A stretch of 64,000 nt of DNA from Streptomyces collinus Tu 365 (GTDB lineage Bacteria; Actinomycetota; Actinomycetes; Streptomycetales; Streptomycetaceae), in contig NC_021985.1 in NCBI RefSeq assembly GCF_000444875.1, positions 5,848,170 through 5,912,169 of the forward strand, in the 5' to 3' direction. The translations under genes and the position numbers were made by a program. Under the pieces are notes generated by a model. It searched no databases, was not told the DNA's origin, and saw only the letters and a list, made by a program, of their open reading frames with translations. Shown here piece by piece: positions 1-8,600 of the stretch. Within the stretch, counting starts at the first letter, position 1. Every line of letters starts with the position of its first letter.

Positions 1-99
1 TGCCGGTTAAGGCGCCCGTCAGGAATCCGTCGCCCTCACGGACGTGAAACAATCGACAGCGGCTCACCAGCACCGACAGCGAGCAGGAGACACAGCACG

Positions 100-1125
100 A
101 TGCGCATCGGAGTTCTCACCGCAGGCGGCGACTGCCCCGGCCTGAACGCCGTGATCCGGTCGGTCGTGCACCGGGCGGTGGCGCAGTACGGCGACGAGGT
201 CATCGGCTTCGAGGACGGCTACCGGGGTCTGCTGGACCGGCACTACCGCTCCCTCGACCTGGACGCGGTCAGCGGCATCCTGGCCCGCGGCGGCACCATC
301 CTCGGCTCCTCCCGCCTGGAGCGCGACCGGCTGCGCGAAGCCTGCGAGCGGGCCACCGACATGGTCGAGGAGTTCGGCATCGACGCGCTGATCCCGATCG
401 GCGGCGAGGGCACCCTGACGGCGGCCCGCATGCTCTCCGACGCGGGTCTGCCGGTCGTCGGCGTCCCCAAGACCATCGACAACGACATCTCCTCCACCGA
501 CCGCACCTTCGGCTTCGACACCGCCGTCGGCGTCGCCACCGAGGCCATGGACCGCCTGAAGACCACGGCCGAGTCCCACCAGCGGGTGATGGTCGTCGAG
601 GTCATGGGCCGGCACGCCGGCTGGATCGCCCTGGAGTCCGGCATGGCCGCCGGCGCCCACGGCATCTGCCTGCCCGAGCGCCCCTTCGACCCCGCCGACC
701 TCGTCAAGATGGTCGAGGAGCGCTTCTCGCGCGGCAAGAAGTTCGCCGTCGTCTGCGTCGCCGAGGGCGCCCACCCCATCGACGGCACCATGGACTACGG
801 CAAGGGCGAGATCGACCAGTACGGCCACGAGCGCTTCCAGGGCATCGGCACGGCGCTGGCGTACGAGCTGGAGCGGCGCCTGGGCAAGGAGGCCAAGCCG
901 GTCATCCTCGGCCACATCCAGCGCGGCGGTGTCCCGACCGCGTACGACCGCGTCCTCGCCACCCGCTTCGGCTGGCACGCCGTCGAGGCCGCGCACCGGG
1001 GCGACTTCGGCCGGATGACCGCGCTGCGCGGCACCGACGTCGTGATGGTCCCGCTCGCCGAGGCGGTCACCGAGCTGAAGACGGTGCCCAGGAACCGGAT
1101 GGACGAGGCCGAGTCGGTCTTCTAG
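100..1125 (+). CDS. pfkA: ATP-dependent 6-phosphofructokinase
   Basis: Catalyses fructose-6-phosphate to fructose-1,6-bisphosphate, the committed glycolytic step, in the cytoplasm. The 341-residue protein opens with the nucleotide-binding GGDCPGLN (about residues 9-16). It has GGEGT at 101-105, where Gly104 is the residue that marks ATP rather than PPi use. PKTIDND at 123-129 contains the catalytic Asp127, and MGRHAGW lies at 169-175. Lys124 is typical of PPi enzymes, so the protein has the mixed Gly104/Lys124 signature known from actinobacterial group III ATP-PFKs. ATG 100 is preceded by AGGAGA with a 9-nt spacer. Monocistronic here: the next gene is convergent. Confidence 0.95.
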   Translation: MRIGVLTAGGDCPGLNAVIRSVVHRAVAQYGDEVIGFEDGYRGLLDRHYRSLDLDAVSGILARGGTILGSSRLERDRLREACERATDMVEEFGIDALIPIGGEGTLTAARMLSDAGLPVVGVPKTIDNDISSTDRTFGFDTAVGVATEAMDRLKTTAESHQRVMVVEVMGRHAGWIALESGMAAGAHGICLPERPFDPADLVKMVEERFSRGKKFAVVCVAEGAHPIDGTMDYGKGEIDQYGHERFQGIGTALAYELERRLGKEAKPVILGHIQRGGVPTAYDRVLATRFGWHAVEAAHRGDFGRMTALRGTDVVMVPLAEAVTELKTVPRNRMDEAESVF

Positions 1126-1146
1126 CCGGCGGACGCCCACCGGGCC

Positions 1147-1857
1147 TCATGGGCCCTGGGTGTCCCGGTCCTCGACCGCGGTCCAGAAGTTCTCCACGAT
1201 CCGGTCGAGGAAGTCACGGCCGGACGCGCTGGCGCCGCTGCTGCCGCCACCCCAGCTGAGGGTGGCGGCCATGTGCCCCTGGTAGTCCTGGTGCAGCGCC
1301 TGCAGCACCGCCTCCAGCACCTCCCGGTCCACGGGGGCGACCTTCAGCACCGGCCGCACGTACGCCTGCCAGCGGGTGGTCACCGCGCTGCGCAGCAGCT
1401 CGGCCAGGCGTGCCTCGCGGCCGGTCACCGCCACGAAGTCGGGCAGGTCCAGCCGGAGCACCCGGGCGAGCGCGGCCGACTGGCGCTCGGTGCCCCGCCA
1501 CTCGTCGCTCTCCTCCGTGCGCAGGTATCCGCGCAGGTCCATGCCCACGGCACGGGCCACGTCCTCGGGTGCGACGCCCCGGGCGATCCGGTGCTCGCGC
1601 AGCGTCCGGGGCCGGCCGAGGAGTTCGCCCGGGGAACACCACAACACGCCGGCGAGCGCGGTGAGTTCGGGGTTGCCGGGGGCGGCGACGCCGCGTTCCC
1701 AGGCGACGACGAGATCCGGTGTGACGTACGGCAGCCCGTACGAGGTCCGCATGCCGTGGGCGACGTGCTCGGGGCCCATGCCGAGCGCGGCGCGCAGCCT
1801 GCGGGCGGCGGGGGCGTTGAACGGGGGTGGGGCGGAGGGTTGGCGCACCCGGCACAA
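1147..1857 (-). CDS. helix-turn-helix (XRE-like) DNA-binding protein
   Basis: A 236-residue protein with two helix-turn-helix-like stretches. The first is near residues 20-80, where VTPDLVVAWERGVAAP resembles the recognition part of an XRE domain, followed by LAGVLWCSPGELLG. A second, weaker repeat runs through the ARGVAPEDVARAVGMD region. The C-terminal third is unassigned. It is probably a transcriptional regulator, but the target is unknown. The start is uncertain: TTG 1857 is the longest form, GTG 1848 is an alternative, and neither has a good ribosome site. The gene is convergent with pfkA, and an 18-bp repeat lies upstream of it. Confidence 0.65.
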   Translation of the reverse strand: MCRVRQPSAPPPFNAPAARRLRAALGMGPEHVAHGMRTSYGLPYVTPDLVVAWERGVAAPGNPELTALAGVLWCSPGELLGRPRTLREHRIARGVAPEDVARAVGMDLRGYLRTEESDEWRGTERQSAALARVLRLDLPDFVAVTGREARLAELLRSAVTTRWQAYVRPVLKVAPVDREVLEAVLQALHQDYQGHMAATLSWGGGSSGASASGRDFLDRIVENFWTAVEDRDTQGP

Positions 1858-1927
1858 GGTAGGGGCGCCGGCACGCCGTGGCTACGGTCCGTTCGGACAG
1901 GATCACCGGTTGTAGGAACGTACGGTT

Positions 1928-1971
1928 CCGGCCGTTCGGTACGTACCGGCCGTTCGGTGCGTACCGGCCGT
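1928..1971. repeat. 18-bp tandem repeat upstream of the HTH gene
   Basis: The unit CCGGCCGTTCGGTACGTA occurs at 1928-1945 and again with one mismatch at 1946-1963. A third partial copy covers 1964-1971. It sits in the 196-bp gap between the stop of the response regulator gene and the start of the HTH gene, so it could be a binding array for the HTH protein (inference). Confidence 0.6.
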
Positions 1972-2053
1972 CCCCTCGCCGAGTGGCGCCGGTCAGGTCA
2001 ATGCGCCGGCGGCGGATCGGGCGGGCCGGGCCGCCTCGGGGCCGACGGCACCC

Positions 2054-2746
2054 TCACCGGCCCTGAGGCACCCACCGGTACACCAGCTCGGGCCGTCCCA
2101 CCTGGCCGTACAGCGGGCTCCGGGCCGCCCGGGCCGCGTCCACCAGGTGCTCCAGGTAGCGCCGGGCGGTGATGCGGGAGATGCCCACCGCCTCGGCCAC
2201 GCCCGCCGCGGTGAGGCCGTCGGGGGCCTCGCGGAGCGTGGTGGTGACCCGCTCCAGCGTGGGGCCGCTCAGGCCCTTGGGCAGGGCGGCGGGGGAGGGG
2301 GCCCGGAGCACCGCCAGGGCCCGGTCCACCTCGTCCTGACCGCTCGCCTCGCCCACCGCGGCCTGGAACTCGGCGTACCGCACCAGACGGTCCCGCAGGG
2401 TCGCGAAGGTGAACGGCTTCAGCACGTACTGGACGACACCCAGCGAGACGCCCTCGCGCACCACCGCCAGGTCGCGCGCCGACGTCACCGCTATCACGTC
2501 CGCGTGGTGCCCCGCCGCCCGCAGCGACCGCGCCAGCTGCAGCCCGTGCACGTCCGGCAGGTGGAGGTCGAGCAGCAGCAGGTCCACCGGTGTGCGGTCG
2601 AGGATCCGGCGCGCCTCCGCGCCGCTGTGCGCCTTGCCGACCGCGACGAACCCGGGCACCCGTCCGACGTACATCACGTGCGCGTCGGCGGCCACCGGGT
2701 CGTCCTCGACCACCAGGACCCTGATCGCCTGCCGTTCGCCGCTCAT
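2054..2746 (-). CDS. response regulator, CitB/DcuR type
   Basis: A 230-residue two-component response regulator. The receiver domain occupies about residues 8-125, with the acidic pair E15-D16, phospho-acceptor Asp60 in LLLLDLHLPD and Lys110 in YVLKPF. The C-terminal domain contains an HTH (LTAAGVAEAVGISRITARRYLEHL) of the winged kind seen in CitB/DcuR regulators of C4-dicarboxylate and citrate uptake. The gene overlaps its kinase partner by 4 nt (ATGA at 2743-2746), so the two are translated together. The divergent dicarboxylate symporter is the likely target. Confidence 0.9.
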   Translation of the reverse strand: MSGERQAIRVLVVEDDPVAADAHVMYVGRVPGFVAVGKAHSGAEARRILDRTPVDLLLLDLHLPDVHGLQLARSLRAAGHHADVIAVTSARDLAVVREGVSLGVVQYVLKPFTFATLRDRLVRYAEFQAAVGEASGQDEVDRALAVLRAPSPAALPKGLSGPTLERVTTTLREAPDGLTAAGVAEAVGISRITARRYLEHLVDAARAARSPLYGQVGRPELVYRWVPQGR

Positions 2747-4371
2747 CCGCCGTTCACCGCTGCCGCGGGCAGCGGCAACCGCACCTCGAACACCGCTCCG
2801 CCCTCTCCGTCCGCCGCGGACTCCGCCACCGTCAGGGTCCCGTCGAGCCGGGTGACCGCCTGCCGGACCAGGGCCAGGCCCAGGCCCCGCCCGCCCGGTC
2901 CGGCCGGCTTCGTCGAGAACCCCCGCTGGAATACCAGGTCGGCGTGGGCGGGGTCGACCCCGGGTCCGGTGTCCGAGACGCGCAGCACCAGCTCGGAGCC
3001 CGAGGCGTACGCCGTCACCGTCACCCGCGCGCCCACGCTGCCCTGCGCCGCGTCCACCGCGTTGTCGATCAGGTTGCCGAGGACCGTCACCAGGTCGCGG
3101 GCGGAGAGCTCGGCCGGCAGCAGGCCGTCGTCGAGCCGGCTGTCCGGGGACACCACCAGCTCCACGCCCCGCTCGTTGGCCTGTGCCGTCTTGCCCAGCA
3201 GCAGGGCGGCCAGCACCGGCTCGCTCACCGCCGCCACCACCTGGTCGGTGAGCGCCTGCGCCAGCTCCAGCTCCGCCGTGGCGAACTCCACCGCCTCGTC
3301 CGCGCGGCCCAGTTCGATCAGCGAGACCACCGTGTGCAGCCGGTTGGCCGCCTCGTGCGCCTGCGAGCGCAGGGCCTGCGTGAAGCCGCGCTCCGAGTCC
3401 AGCTCGCCCATCAGCGACTGGAGTTCGGTCACGTCGCGCAGGGTGACGACCGTGCCCCTGCGCTCGCCGCCGGACACCGGTGAGGTGTTCACCGCCAGCA
3501 CGCGCGACGCCGTCAGGTGCACCTCGTCGACCCGGGGCTCGGAGGACAGCAGCGCGCCGGTCAGCGGGGCCGGCAGGCCGAGTTCGGCCACCGACCTGCC
3601 GATCACGTCCACCTCGTCGCCCACCCCGAGCAGCACCCGGCCGCCGTCGTTGATCAGCGCCACCCGGAACTGCCCGTCCAGCATCAGCAGCCCCTCGCGC
3701 ACCGCGTGCAGGGCCGCCTGGTGGTAGTCGTGCATCCGGCTCAGCTCGGCGGCGTTCATGCCGTGGGTGTGGCGGCGCAGCCGGGCGTTGATCACGTAGG
3801 TGCCGACCGCGCCCAGCAGCAGCGCCCCGCCGGCCACCCCCAGCAGCGCGGTGACCTGGCCCCGGACCCGGGCGCTGATCGCCTCGACCCTGATGCCGGC
3901 GCTGACCATGCCGATGACCCGCCCGTTCTCCTCCACCGGGGTCACCGCGCGGACGGACGCGCCGAGGGTGCCGGTGTACGTCTCGGTGAAGGTGCGGCCG
4001 TGCCGGGCCGGGTCGATCCGGCCGATGAAGTGCCTGCCGATCTGCCGCTCGTCGGGGTGGGTCCAGCGGATGCCGACGGGGTTCATGATCGTCACGAAGT
4101 CGACGTCGGTGTCCCGCATGACCCGCATCGCGTACGGCTGGAGCTCCCGGCTCGGGTCGGGGGTGTGGATCGCCGCGCCGACCGTGGGGGAGTCCGCGAC
4201 CGAGCGGGCCACGGCCGTCGCGTGCAGGGCCGCCGCGTCCACGGCCTGCCGTTCGTCGCTGACGTAGGTGAACAGCGCGTACCCGGCCACGACCACCGCT
4301 ATGAGCACCGCCTGCATGGCGAAGAGCTGGCCCGCCAGGCTGCGGGGGCGGGGGAGGGGCGGAAAGCGCAT
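2743..4371 (-). CDS. sensor histidine kinase, CitA/DcuS type
   Basis: A membrane histidine kinase of 542 residues from ATG 4371. I chose this start because the first transmembrane segment (about 12-36) follows directly; the upstream extension to 4533 is uncharged filler. An extracytoplasmic sensor lies at about 37-170, with the HP...IGRHF pattern of citrate/dicarboxylate-binding PAS sensors. A second membrane segment (171-195) and a cytoplasmic PAS domain (about 215-320) follow. The phospho-acceptor is His339 in the SpoOB-like HEAANRLH box. N box LGNLIDNAVDAA and G boxes DTGPGVD and GRGLGLAL complete the ATPase. It probably senses a C4-dicarboxylate or tricarboxylate outside the cell. Confidence 0.9.
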   Translation of the reverse strand: MRFPPLPRPRSLAGQLFAMQAVLIAVVVAGYALFTYVSDERQAVDAAALHATAVARSVADSPTVGAAIHTPDPSRELQPYAMRVMRDTDVDFVTIMNPVGIRWTHPDERQIGRHFIGRIDPARHGRTFTETYTGTLGASVRAVTPVEENGRVIGMVSAGIRVEAISARVRGQVTALLGVAGGALLLGAVGTYVINARLRRHTHGMNAAELSRMHDYHQAALHAVREGLLMLDGQFRVALINDGGRVLLGVGDEVDVIGRSVAELGLPAPLTGALLSSEPRVDEVHLTASRVLAVNTSPVSGGERRGTVVTLRDVTELQSLMGELDSERGFTQALRSQAHEAANRLHTVVSLIELGRADEAVEFATAELELAQALTDQVVAAVSEPVLAALLLGKTAQANERGVELVVSPDSRLDDGLLPAELSARDLVTVLGNLIDNAVDAAQGSVGARVTVTAYASGSELVLRVSDTGPGVDPAHADLVFQRGFSTKPAGPGGRGLGLALVRQAVTRLDGTLTVAESAADGEGGAVFEVRLPLPAAAVNGG

Positions 4372-4506
4372 GTCACGAGTGTGCCTCGCCGTTCGTACGT
4401 GAACTAAATGAACGGAAGGGTGACCGCCCTCACAGGCCGGGAGATAGTCAGGCATCCCCATCCGCCCGGACGTGAGCCGCACGCCGGTGATGCCGACGAA
4501 GACGTC

Positions 4507-4520
4507 AAGGAGGGCAGCCG
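4507..4520 (+). promoter_or_regulatory. ribosome binding site that fixes the symporter start
   Basis: AAGGAGG at 4507-4513 lies six nucleotides before GTG 4520. The two upstream in-frame candidates, GTG 4472 and ATG 4490, have no comparable site, so translation most likely begins at 4520. Confidence 0.75.
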
Positions 4521-5908
4521 TGGCCGCCAGCACCCCCGAAACGGCACCTGCCGCACCCCGCGTGAAGCGGGACCGGACCCATTACCTGTACATAGCCGTC
4601 ATCGTGGCGGTCGCGCTCGGCATCGCCGTGGGGCTCATCTGGCCCGATGCCGCGGTCGAGCTGAAGCCGCTGGGCACCGGCTTCGTGAACCTGATCAAGA
4701 TGATGATCTCGCCGATCATCTTCTGCACGATCGTGCTCGGCATCGGGTCCGTGCGGAAGGCCGCGAAGGTCGGTGCCGTCGGCGGCATCGCGCTCGGCTA
4801 CTTCCTCGTGATGTCGCTCGTGGCGCTCGCCATCGGGCTGGTCGTCGGCAACGTGCTGCACCCGGGCGACGGGCTGCACCTGACGAACGCGCTCAAGCAG
4901 ACCGGGCACGCCCAGGTCTCCAGCGACGCGCTGCCGCCGGTGGACTTCGTGCTGTCGATCATCCCGGTCACGTTCGTCTCCGCCTTCACCGAGGGCCAGG
5001 TCCTCCAGACGCTGCTGGTGGCGCTGCTCGCCGGCTTCGCGCTCCAGGCCATGGGCTCGGCCGGGCAGCCGGTGCTGCGCGGCATCGAGCACATCCAGCG
5101 GCTCGTCTTCCGCATCCTCGCCATGGTCATGTGGGCCGCGCCGATCGGTGCCTTCGGTGCCATCGCCGCGGTGGTCGGCTCGGCCGGTCTCGACGCCCTG
5201 AAGAGCCTCGCCGTGCTGATGCTCGGCTTCTACGTCACCTGCTTCCTGTTCGTCTTCATCGTGCTCGGCGCGCTGCTGCGGGTCGTCGCCGGACTGAACG
5301 TCTTCTCCCTGTTCAAGTACCTGGCCCGGGAGTTCCTGCTGATCCTGTCGACCTCCTCCTCGGAGTCCGCGCTGCCGCGGCTGATCGCGAAGATGGAGCA
5401 CCTCGGGGTCAGCAAGCCGGTCGTCGGCATCACCGTGCCGACCGGCTACTCGTTCAACCTCGACGGCACGATGATCTACATGACCATGGCCTCGCTGTAC
5501 ATCGCGGACGCCCTGGGCACGCCGATGTCCGTCGGCGAGCAGATCCCGCTGCTCCTCTTCCTGCTGCTGGCCTCCAAGGGCGCGGCGGGCGTCAGCGGCG
5601 CGGGGCTCGCCACGCTGGCGGGCGGCCTGCAGTCGCACAAGCCCGCGCTGGTGGACGGCGTCGGCCTCATCGTCGGCATCGACCGCTTCATGAGCGAGGC
5701 CCGCGCGCTGACCAACTTCGCCGGCAACGCGGTCGCCACCGTGCTCATCGGCACCTGGACCAAGGAGATCGACACGGTCCGGGTCCGGCAGGTGCTCGCC
5801 GGGGAGCTGCCGTTCGATGAGACGACGCTGCTGGACGAGAACCACGGCACCGTCACCGCGCTGCCCGAGCCCCGCGAGGACGGCGAGAAGGAGCTGGCCA
5901 AGGCGTAG
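4520..5908 (+). CDS. dctA: dicarboxylate/cation symporter, DctA family
   Basis: A secondary transporter of the SLC1/DAACS family, 462 residues from GTG 4520, which imports C4-dicarboxylates (or acidic amino acids) with Na+ or H+. Family signatures are clear: the serine-rich re-entrant loop STSSSESALPRL, the TM7 motif PTGYSFNLDGT, the second hairpin loop SKGAAGVSGAGLA, and the TM8 substrate-binding stretch DRFMSEARALTNFAGN. About eight membrane spans are visible. It is divergent from the CitA/CitB-type two-component pair, which probably controls it. Glutamate or citrate as substrate cannot be excluded. A strong terminator follows downstream. Confidence 0.9.
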   Translation: MAASTPETAPAAPRVKRDRTHYLYIAVIVAVALGIAVGLIWPDAAVELKPLGTGFVNLIKMMISPIIFCTIVLGIGSVRKAAKVGAVGGIALGYFLVMSLVALAIGLVVGNVLHPGDGLHLTNALKQTGHAQVSSDALPPVDFVLSIIPVTFVSAFTEGQVLQTLLVALLAGFALQAMGSAGQPVLRGIEHIQRLVFRILAMVMWAAPIGAFGAIAAVVGSAGLDALKSLAVLMLGFYVTCFLFVFIVLGALLRVVAGLNVFSLFKYLAREFLLILSTSSSESALPRLIAKMEHLGVSKPVVGITVPTGYSFNLDGTMIYMTMASLYIADALGTPMSVGEQIPLLLFLLLASKGAAGVSGAGLATLAGGLQSHKPALVDGVGLIVGIDRFMSEARALTNFAGNAVATVLIGTWTKEIDTVRVRQVLAGELPFDETTLLDENHGTVTALPEPREDGEKELAKA

Positions 5909-6035
5909 CGCTCCGCTCGGGGCCCGGCCGCGCGAGGCGCCCGGCCCCCAGGAAACTCCGGACGTCCGGCTCCGCCTGAACCCGGGCCGGGCGTCCGGTG
6001 ACCGCCACCGGACGACCGGGCCCACCCTCCGTCGC

Positions 6036-6079
6036 CCCGCCGCCCGGCCCCGGCTTCCCGGGGCCGGGCGGCGGGTTTT
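6036..6079. terminator. strong hairpin terminator between convergent genes
   Basis: A perfect 18-bp stem pairs 6036-6053 with 6058-6075 around a CTTC tetraloop, followed by TTTT at 6076-6079 on the plus strand. It lies between the convergent symporter and tetR genes and can serve both. Confidence 0.85.
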
Positions 6080-6092
6080 CACCGCAGGGGCG

Positions 6093-6716
6093 CTACGACT
6101 CCCCGTCCAGCTCCGCGACCAGCCGCGTGGCCGTCGCCGCCGGTACGCCCGCCGAGGTCAGTACCGTGACCGTGGCCGAGCGGCCCGCCTCCTCCGCGGT
6201 GACCAGGCCGTCGTTCACCGCCTCCATGACCGCGAACAGCAGCTGCTCGTGGACGTAGGCGAGGGCCGGTGCCGGCAGCGGGGAGGTGAAGACGCCTTCG
6301 TCCAGGCCGCGCCGGAGGACCTGGATCTTGTTCTCGCGCAGCGGCGCGAGGCGGTCGCGGATGCCCTGCACGGTGACCGTGCGCTGCGCCAGGGCGACCA
6401 GCAGCCGGTAGCGGTCGGCGATCGCCCAGATCGCCAGCACCGACCGGGCCACCGCCTCCGCGGGGTCCGCCACCCCGGCCCGTGACCCCGCGTCCGCCTC
6501 CGTCAGCGCCTCCACCGCTCCGTCGACGAGCGTGCTGATCAGCGTCTCGCGGCTGGGGAAATGGCCGTACACGGTCCGTCGTACGACCCCCGCGGCGCGG
6601 GCGATCTGGTCCATGGAGGCGTCGGGATCGCGCAGCAGCTCGGCGAGGGCGACGTCGAGGATGCGGCGCCGGTTGGCGTCGGCGCGGCTGGTGTTACCCG
6701 TGGTCATGACCGCCAT
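6093..6716 (-). CDS. TetR family transcriptional repressor of the adjacent MFS pump
   Basis: A 207-residue TetR regulator from ATG 6716, chosen because GGAGG lies five nucleotides upstream; ATG 6707 would be too distant. The N-terminal HTH spans about residues 16-60 (RRRILDVALAELL ... MDQIARAAGVVRRTVYGHF). The remainder is the helical ligand-binding and dimer domain. It is divergently transcribed from the MFS efflux gene, and three palindromes occupy the space between them. By family precedent it represses the pump, and probably itself, until the pump's substrate binds. Confidence 0.9.
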   Translation of the reverse strand: MAVMTTGNTSRADANRRRILDVALAELLRDPDASMDQIARAAGVVRRTVYGHFPSRETLISTLVDGAVEALTEADAGSRAGVADPAEAVARSVLAIWAIADRYRLLVALAQRTVTVQGIRDRLAPLRENKIQVLRRGLDEGVFTSPLPAPALAYVHEQLLFAVMEAVNDGLVTAEEAGRSATVTVLTSAGVPAATATRLVAELDGES

Positions 6717-6736
6717 TCTGCCCTCCCCGCCCCGAC

Positions 6737-6799
6737 TTGCACAGCGCTGTGCAACGACGTACATTGCACATGTCTGTGCAATTGCACGACGCTGTGCAA
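6737..6799. promoter_or_regulatory. three tandem 18-bp palindromic operators
   Basis: TTGCACAGCGCTGTGCAA (6737-6754) is a perfect palindrome. TTGCACATGTCTGTGCAA (6764-6781) and TTGCACGACGCTGTGCAA (6782-6799) keep the TTGCAC/GTGCAA arms. Copies one and two are separated by 9 bp, and copies two and three abut. The array fills the divergent tetR/MFS promoter region. Size and symmetry fit a TetR dimer site. Confidence 0.85.
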
Positions 6800-6832
6800 T
6801 TCTGTCGCGTACCGAGGAAGGCGATCCCTGCC

Positions 6833-8506
6833 ATGCGACTCGTCATGAAGGAACCGGTCGAGAGCACGGGGCGGCCCTACGCCCGGCGCTGGTGGGCGCT
6901 GCTCGTGCTCTGCCTGAGCCTGCTGATCATCGTGATGGCCAACACCGCCCTCACCGTCGCCGCCCCGGACATGACCCGCGACCTCGGGCTGTCCAGCGCC
7001 GACCTGCAGTGGGTCATCGACGGCTACACCGTCCCCTACGCGGCGCTGATGCTGCTGCTCGGCGCGATCGGCGACAAGTACAGCCGGCGCGGGGCGCTCG
7101 TGCTCGGCCTCGTCGTCTTCGGCGGCGGCGCCGTCCTCGGGTACCTGGCCGGCAGCGCGGCCACCGTCATCGCGGCCCGCGCCGTGATGGGCGTCGGCGC
7201 CGCGCTGATCATGCCCGCCACGCTCTCGCTGCTCGCGGCGACCTTCCCGCGCGCCGAGCGCGCCAAGGCGATCACCCTGTGGACCGCCACCGCCGGCCTC
7301 GCCATCGCCGCGGGACCGGTGGTCGCGGGCGCCCTGCTGCGCGACCACGGCTGGTCCTCGACCTTCCTGATCAACGTGCCGATCGCCGCCCTCGCGATCG
7401 TCGGCGCCCTCGTCCTCGTGCCGCCCTCCAAGGCCGGGCACCACGACCGCATCGACTACGTCGGCGGCCTGCTCTCCGTGCTCTGGACCGGCTCGCTCGT
7501 CTACATGATCATCCAGGGGCCGCACTTCGGCTGGGGCGCCCAGGCCGTCACCGCGGCGGTCGTCGCGGCCGCGGGCCTGGTCGCCTTCGTCCTGTGGGAG
7601 CTGCGCCACCCCCGCCCGATCCTCGACGTCCGCCGCTTCACCGACCGCCGCTTCGCCGGCTCCAACCTCGCCGTCGCCCTGTTCTTCCTCGCCGTCTTCG
7701 GCGCCTTCTACTACCTCACCCAGCACCTGCAGTTCGTGCTCGGCTACGACGCCCTGGAGACCGGCGTCCGCATGCTGCCGCTGGCCGGCGCGGTCTTCGT
7801 GGGCTCGGCCCTCACCGGCTGGCTCACCCCGCGCGTCGGCATGAGGTGGACGGTCGGCGCGGGCATGGTCGGCGGCACGACGGCACTGGCGCTGCTGACC
7901 CGGGTGGACGCGGGCTCGGGCTACGGCGACTTCGTGGCGCCCCTCGTCATCCTGGGCCTCGCCATCGGTCTCGCCCTCTCGCCCTGCACCGACGCCATCA
8001 TGGGCGCCTTCCCGGAGTCCGAGCTGGGCGTCGGCGGCGCGGTCAACGACACCTCGCTGGAGCTGGGCGGCTCGCTCGGCATCGCCATCCTCGGCTCGCT
8101 GCTCGGCACCTCCTACGGCGACCGCCTCACCGACACCACCGCCGGCAGCGGACTCCCGGCGAGCGCCCTGGCCACCGCCCGGGACTCGGTCGGCGCCGGC
8201 TACGCGGTCGCCCAGGGCATCGGGGACAAGGCGCACCGGGCGGCGGCCCGCGCCGCGGCCGCGAAGGACCCGCAGCAGGCCGCGCAGCTCAAGCAGCAGG
8301 CCGCCGAACTCGCCTCCGGCGCCCGGCAGATGGCCGACGCGGTGGGCTCCTCCTTCGCCCACGCGGTCGCCCACACCAGCCTGGTCGGCGCGGTGATCCT
8401 GGGCGTCGGCACCGTCCTGGTCGCCGTGCTGCTCCCGCGCCGTGAGAGCGCCGCCCCACAGGTGCGGGAAGAGGAGAAGGAGACGGTGGACAGCGCGGCC
8501 GGGTGA
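6833..8506 (+). CDS. MFS drug efflux transporter, DHA2 (EmrB/QacA) family
   Basis: A proton-coupled multidrug exporter of 557 residues with about 14 predicted membrane spans. ATG 6833 follows GAGGAAGG by 11 nt; the longer reading frame would run through the operator repeats. Motif A is recognisable as LGAIGDKYSRRGAL, between TM2 and TM3. Motif C lies in TM5 (GLAIAAGPVVAGALL), and the N-terminal TM1 motif is VMANTALTVAAPDM. A charged, Ala/Gln-rich loop (AAAKDPQQAAQLKQQ) precedes the last helix. Controlled by the divergent TetR gene through the three operators. Confidence 0.92.
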   Translation: MRLVMKEPVESTGRPYARRWWALLVLCLSLLIIVMANTALTVAAPDMTRDLGLSSADLQWVIDGYTVPYAALMLLLGAIGDKYSRRGALVLGLVVFGGGAVLGYLAGSAATVIAARAVMGVGAALIMPATLSLLAATFPRAERAKAITLWTATAGLAIAAGPVVAGALLRDHGWSSTFLINVPIAALAIVGALVLVPPSKAGHHDRIDYVGGLLSVLWTGSLVYMIIQGPHFGWGAQAVTAAVVAAAGLVAFVLWELRHPRPILDVRRFTDRRFAGSNLAVALFFLAVFGAFYYLTQHLQFVLGYDALETGVRMLPLAGAVFVGSALTGWLTPRVGMRWTVGAGMVGGTTALALLTRVDAGSGYGDFVAPLVILGLAIGLALSPCTDAIMGAFPESELGVGGAVNDTSLELGGSLGIAILGSLLGTSYGDRLTDTTAGSGLPASALATARDSVGAGYAVAQGIGDKAHRAAARAAAAKDPQQAAQLKQQAAELASGARQMADAVGSSFAHAVAHTSLVGAVILGVGTVLVAVLLPRRESAAPQVREEEKETVDSAAG

Positions 8507-8600
8507 CCGCCCCGCGCCCCCGTCGGATAACGTGCCGCTCCGGATCGACCGGAACGGCACGTCGGCGTACGACGTCCGTACGCGTAGGGAGGCACGGGGG

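Noticed and set aside
64..1140. Long minus-strand open frame opposite pfkA, and many similar frames opposite other genes
   Set aside because: High GC content keeps antisense frames open. They show Ala/Arg/Gly/His-rich composition without domains and lie opposite well-recognised genes.
4408..5820. Alternative plus-strand frame over the symporter
   Set aside because: Arg/Gly/Ala-rich with no membrane segments. The overlapping 4520-5908 frame has the full SLC1 motif set.
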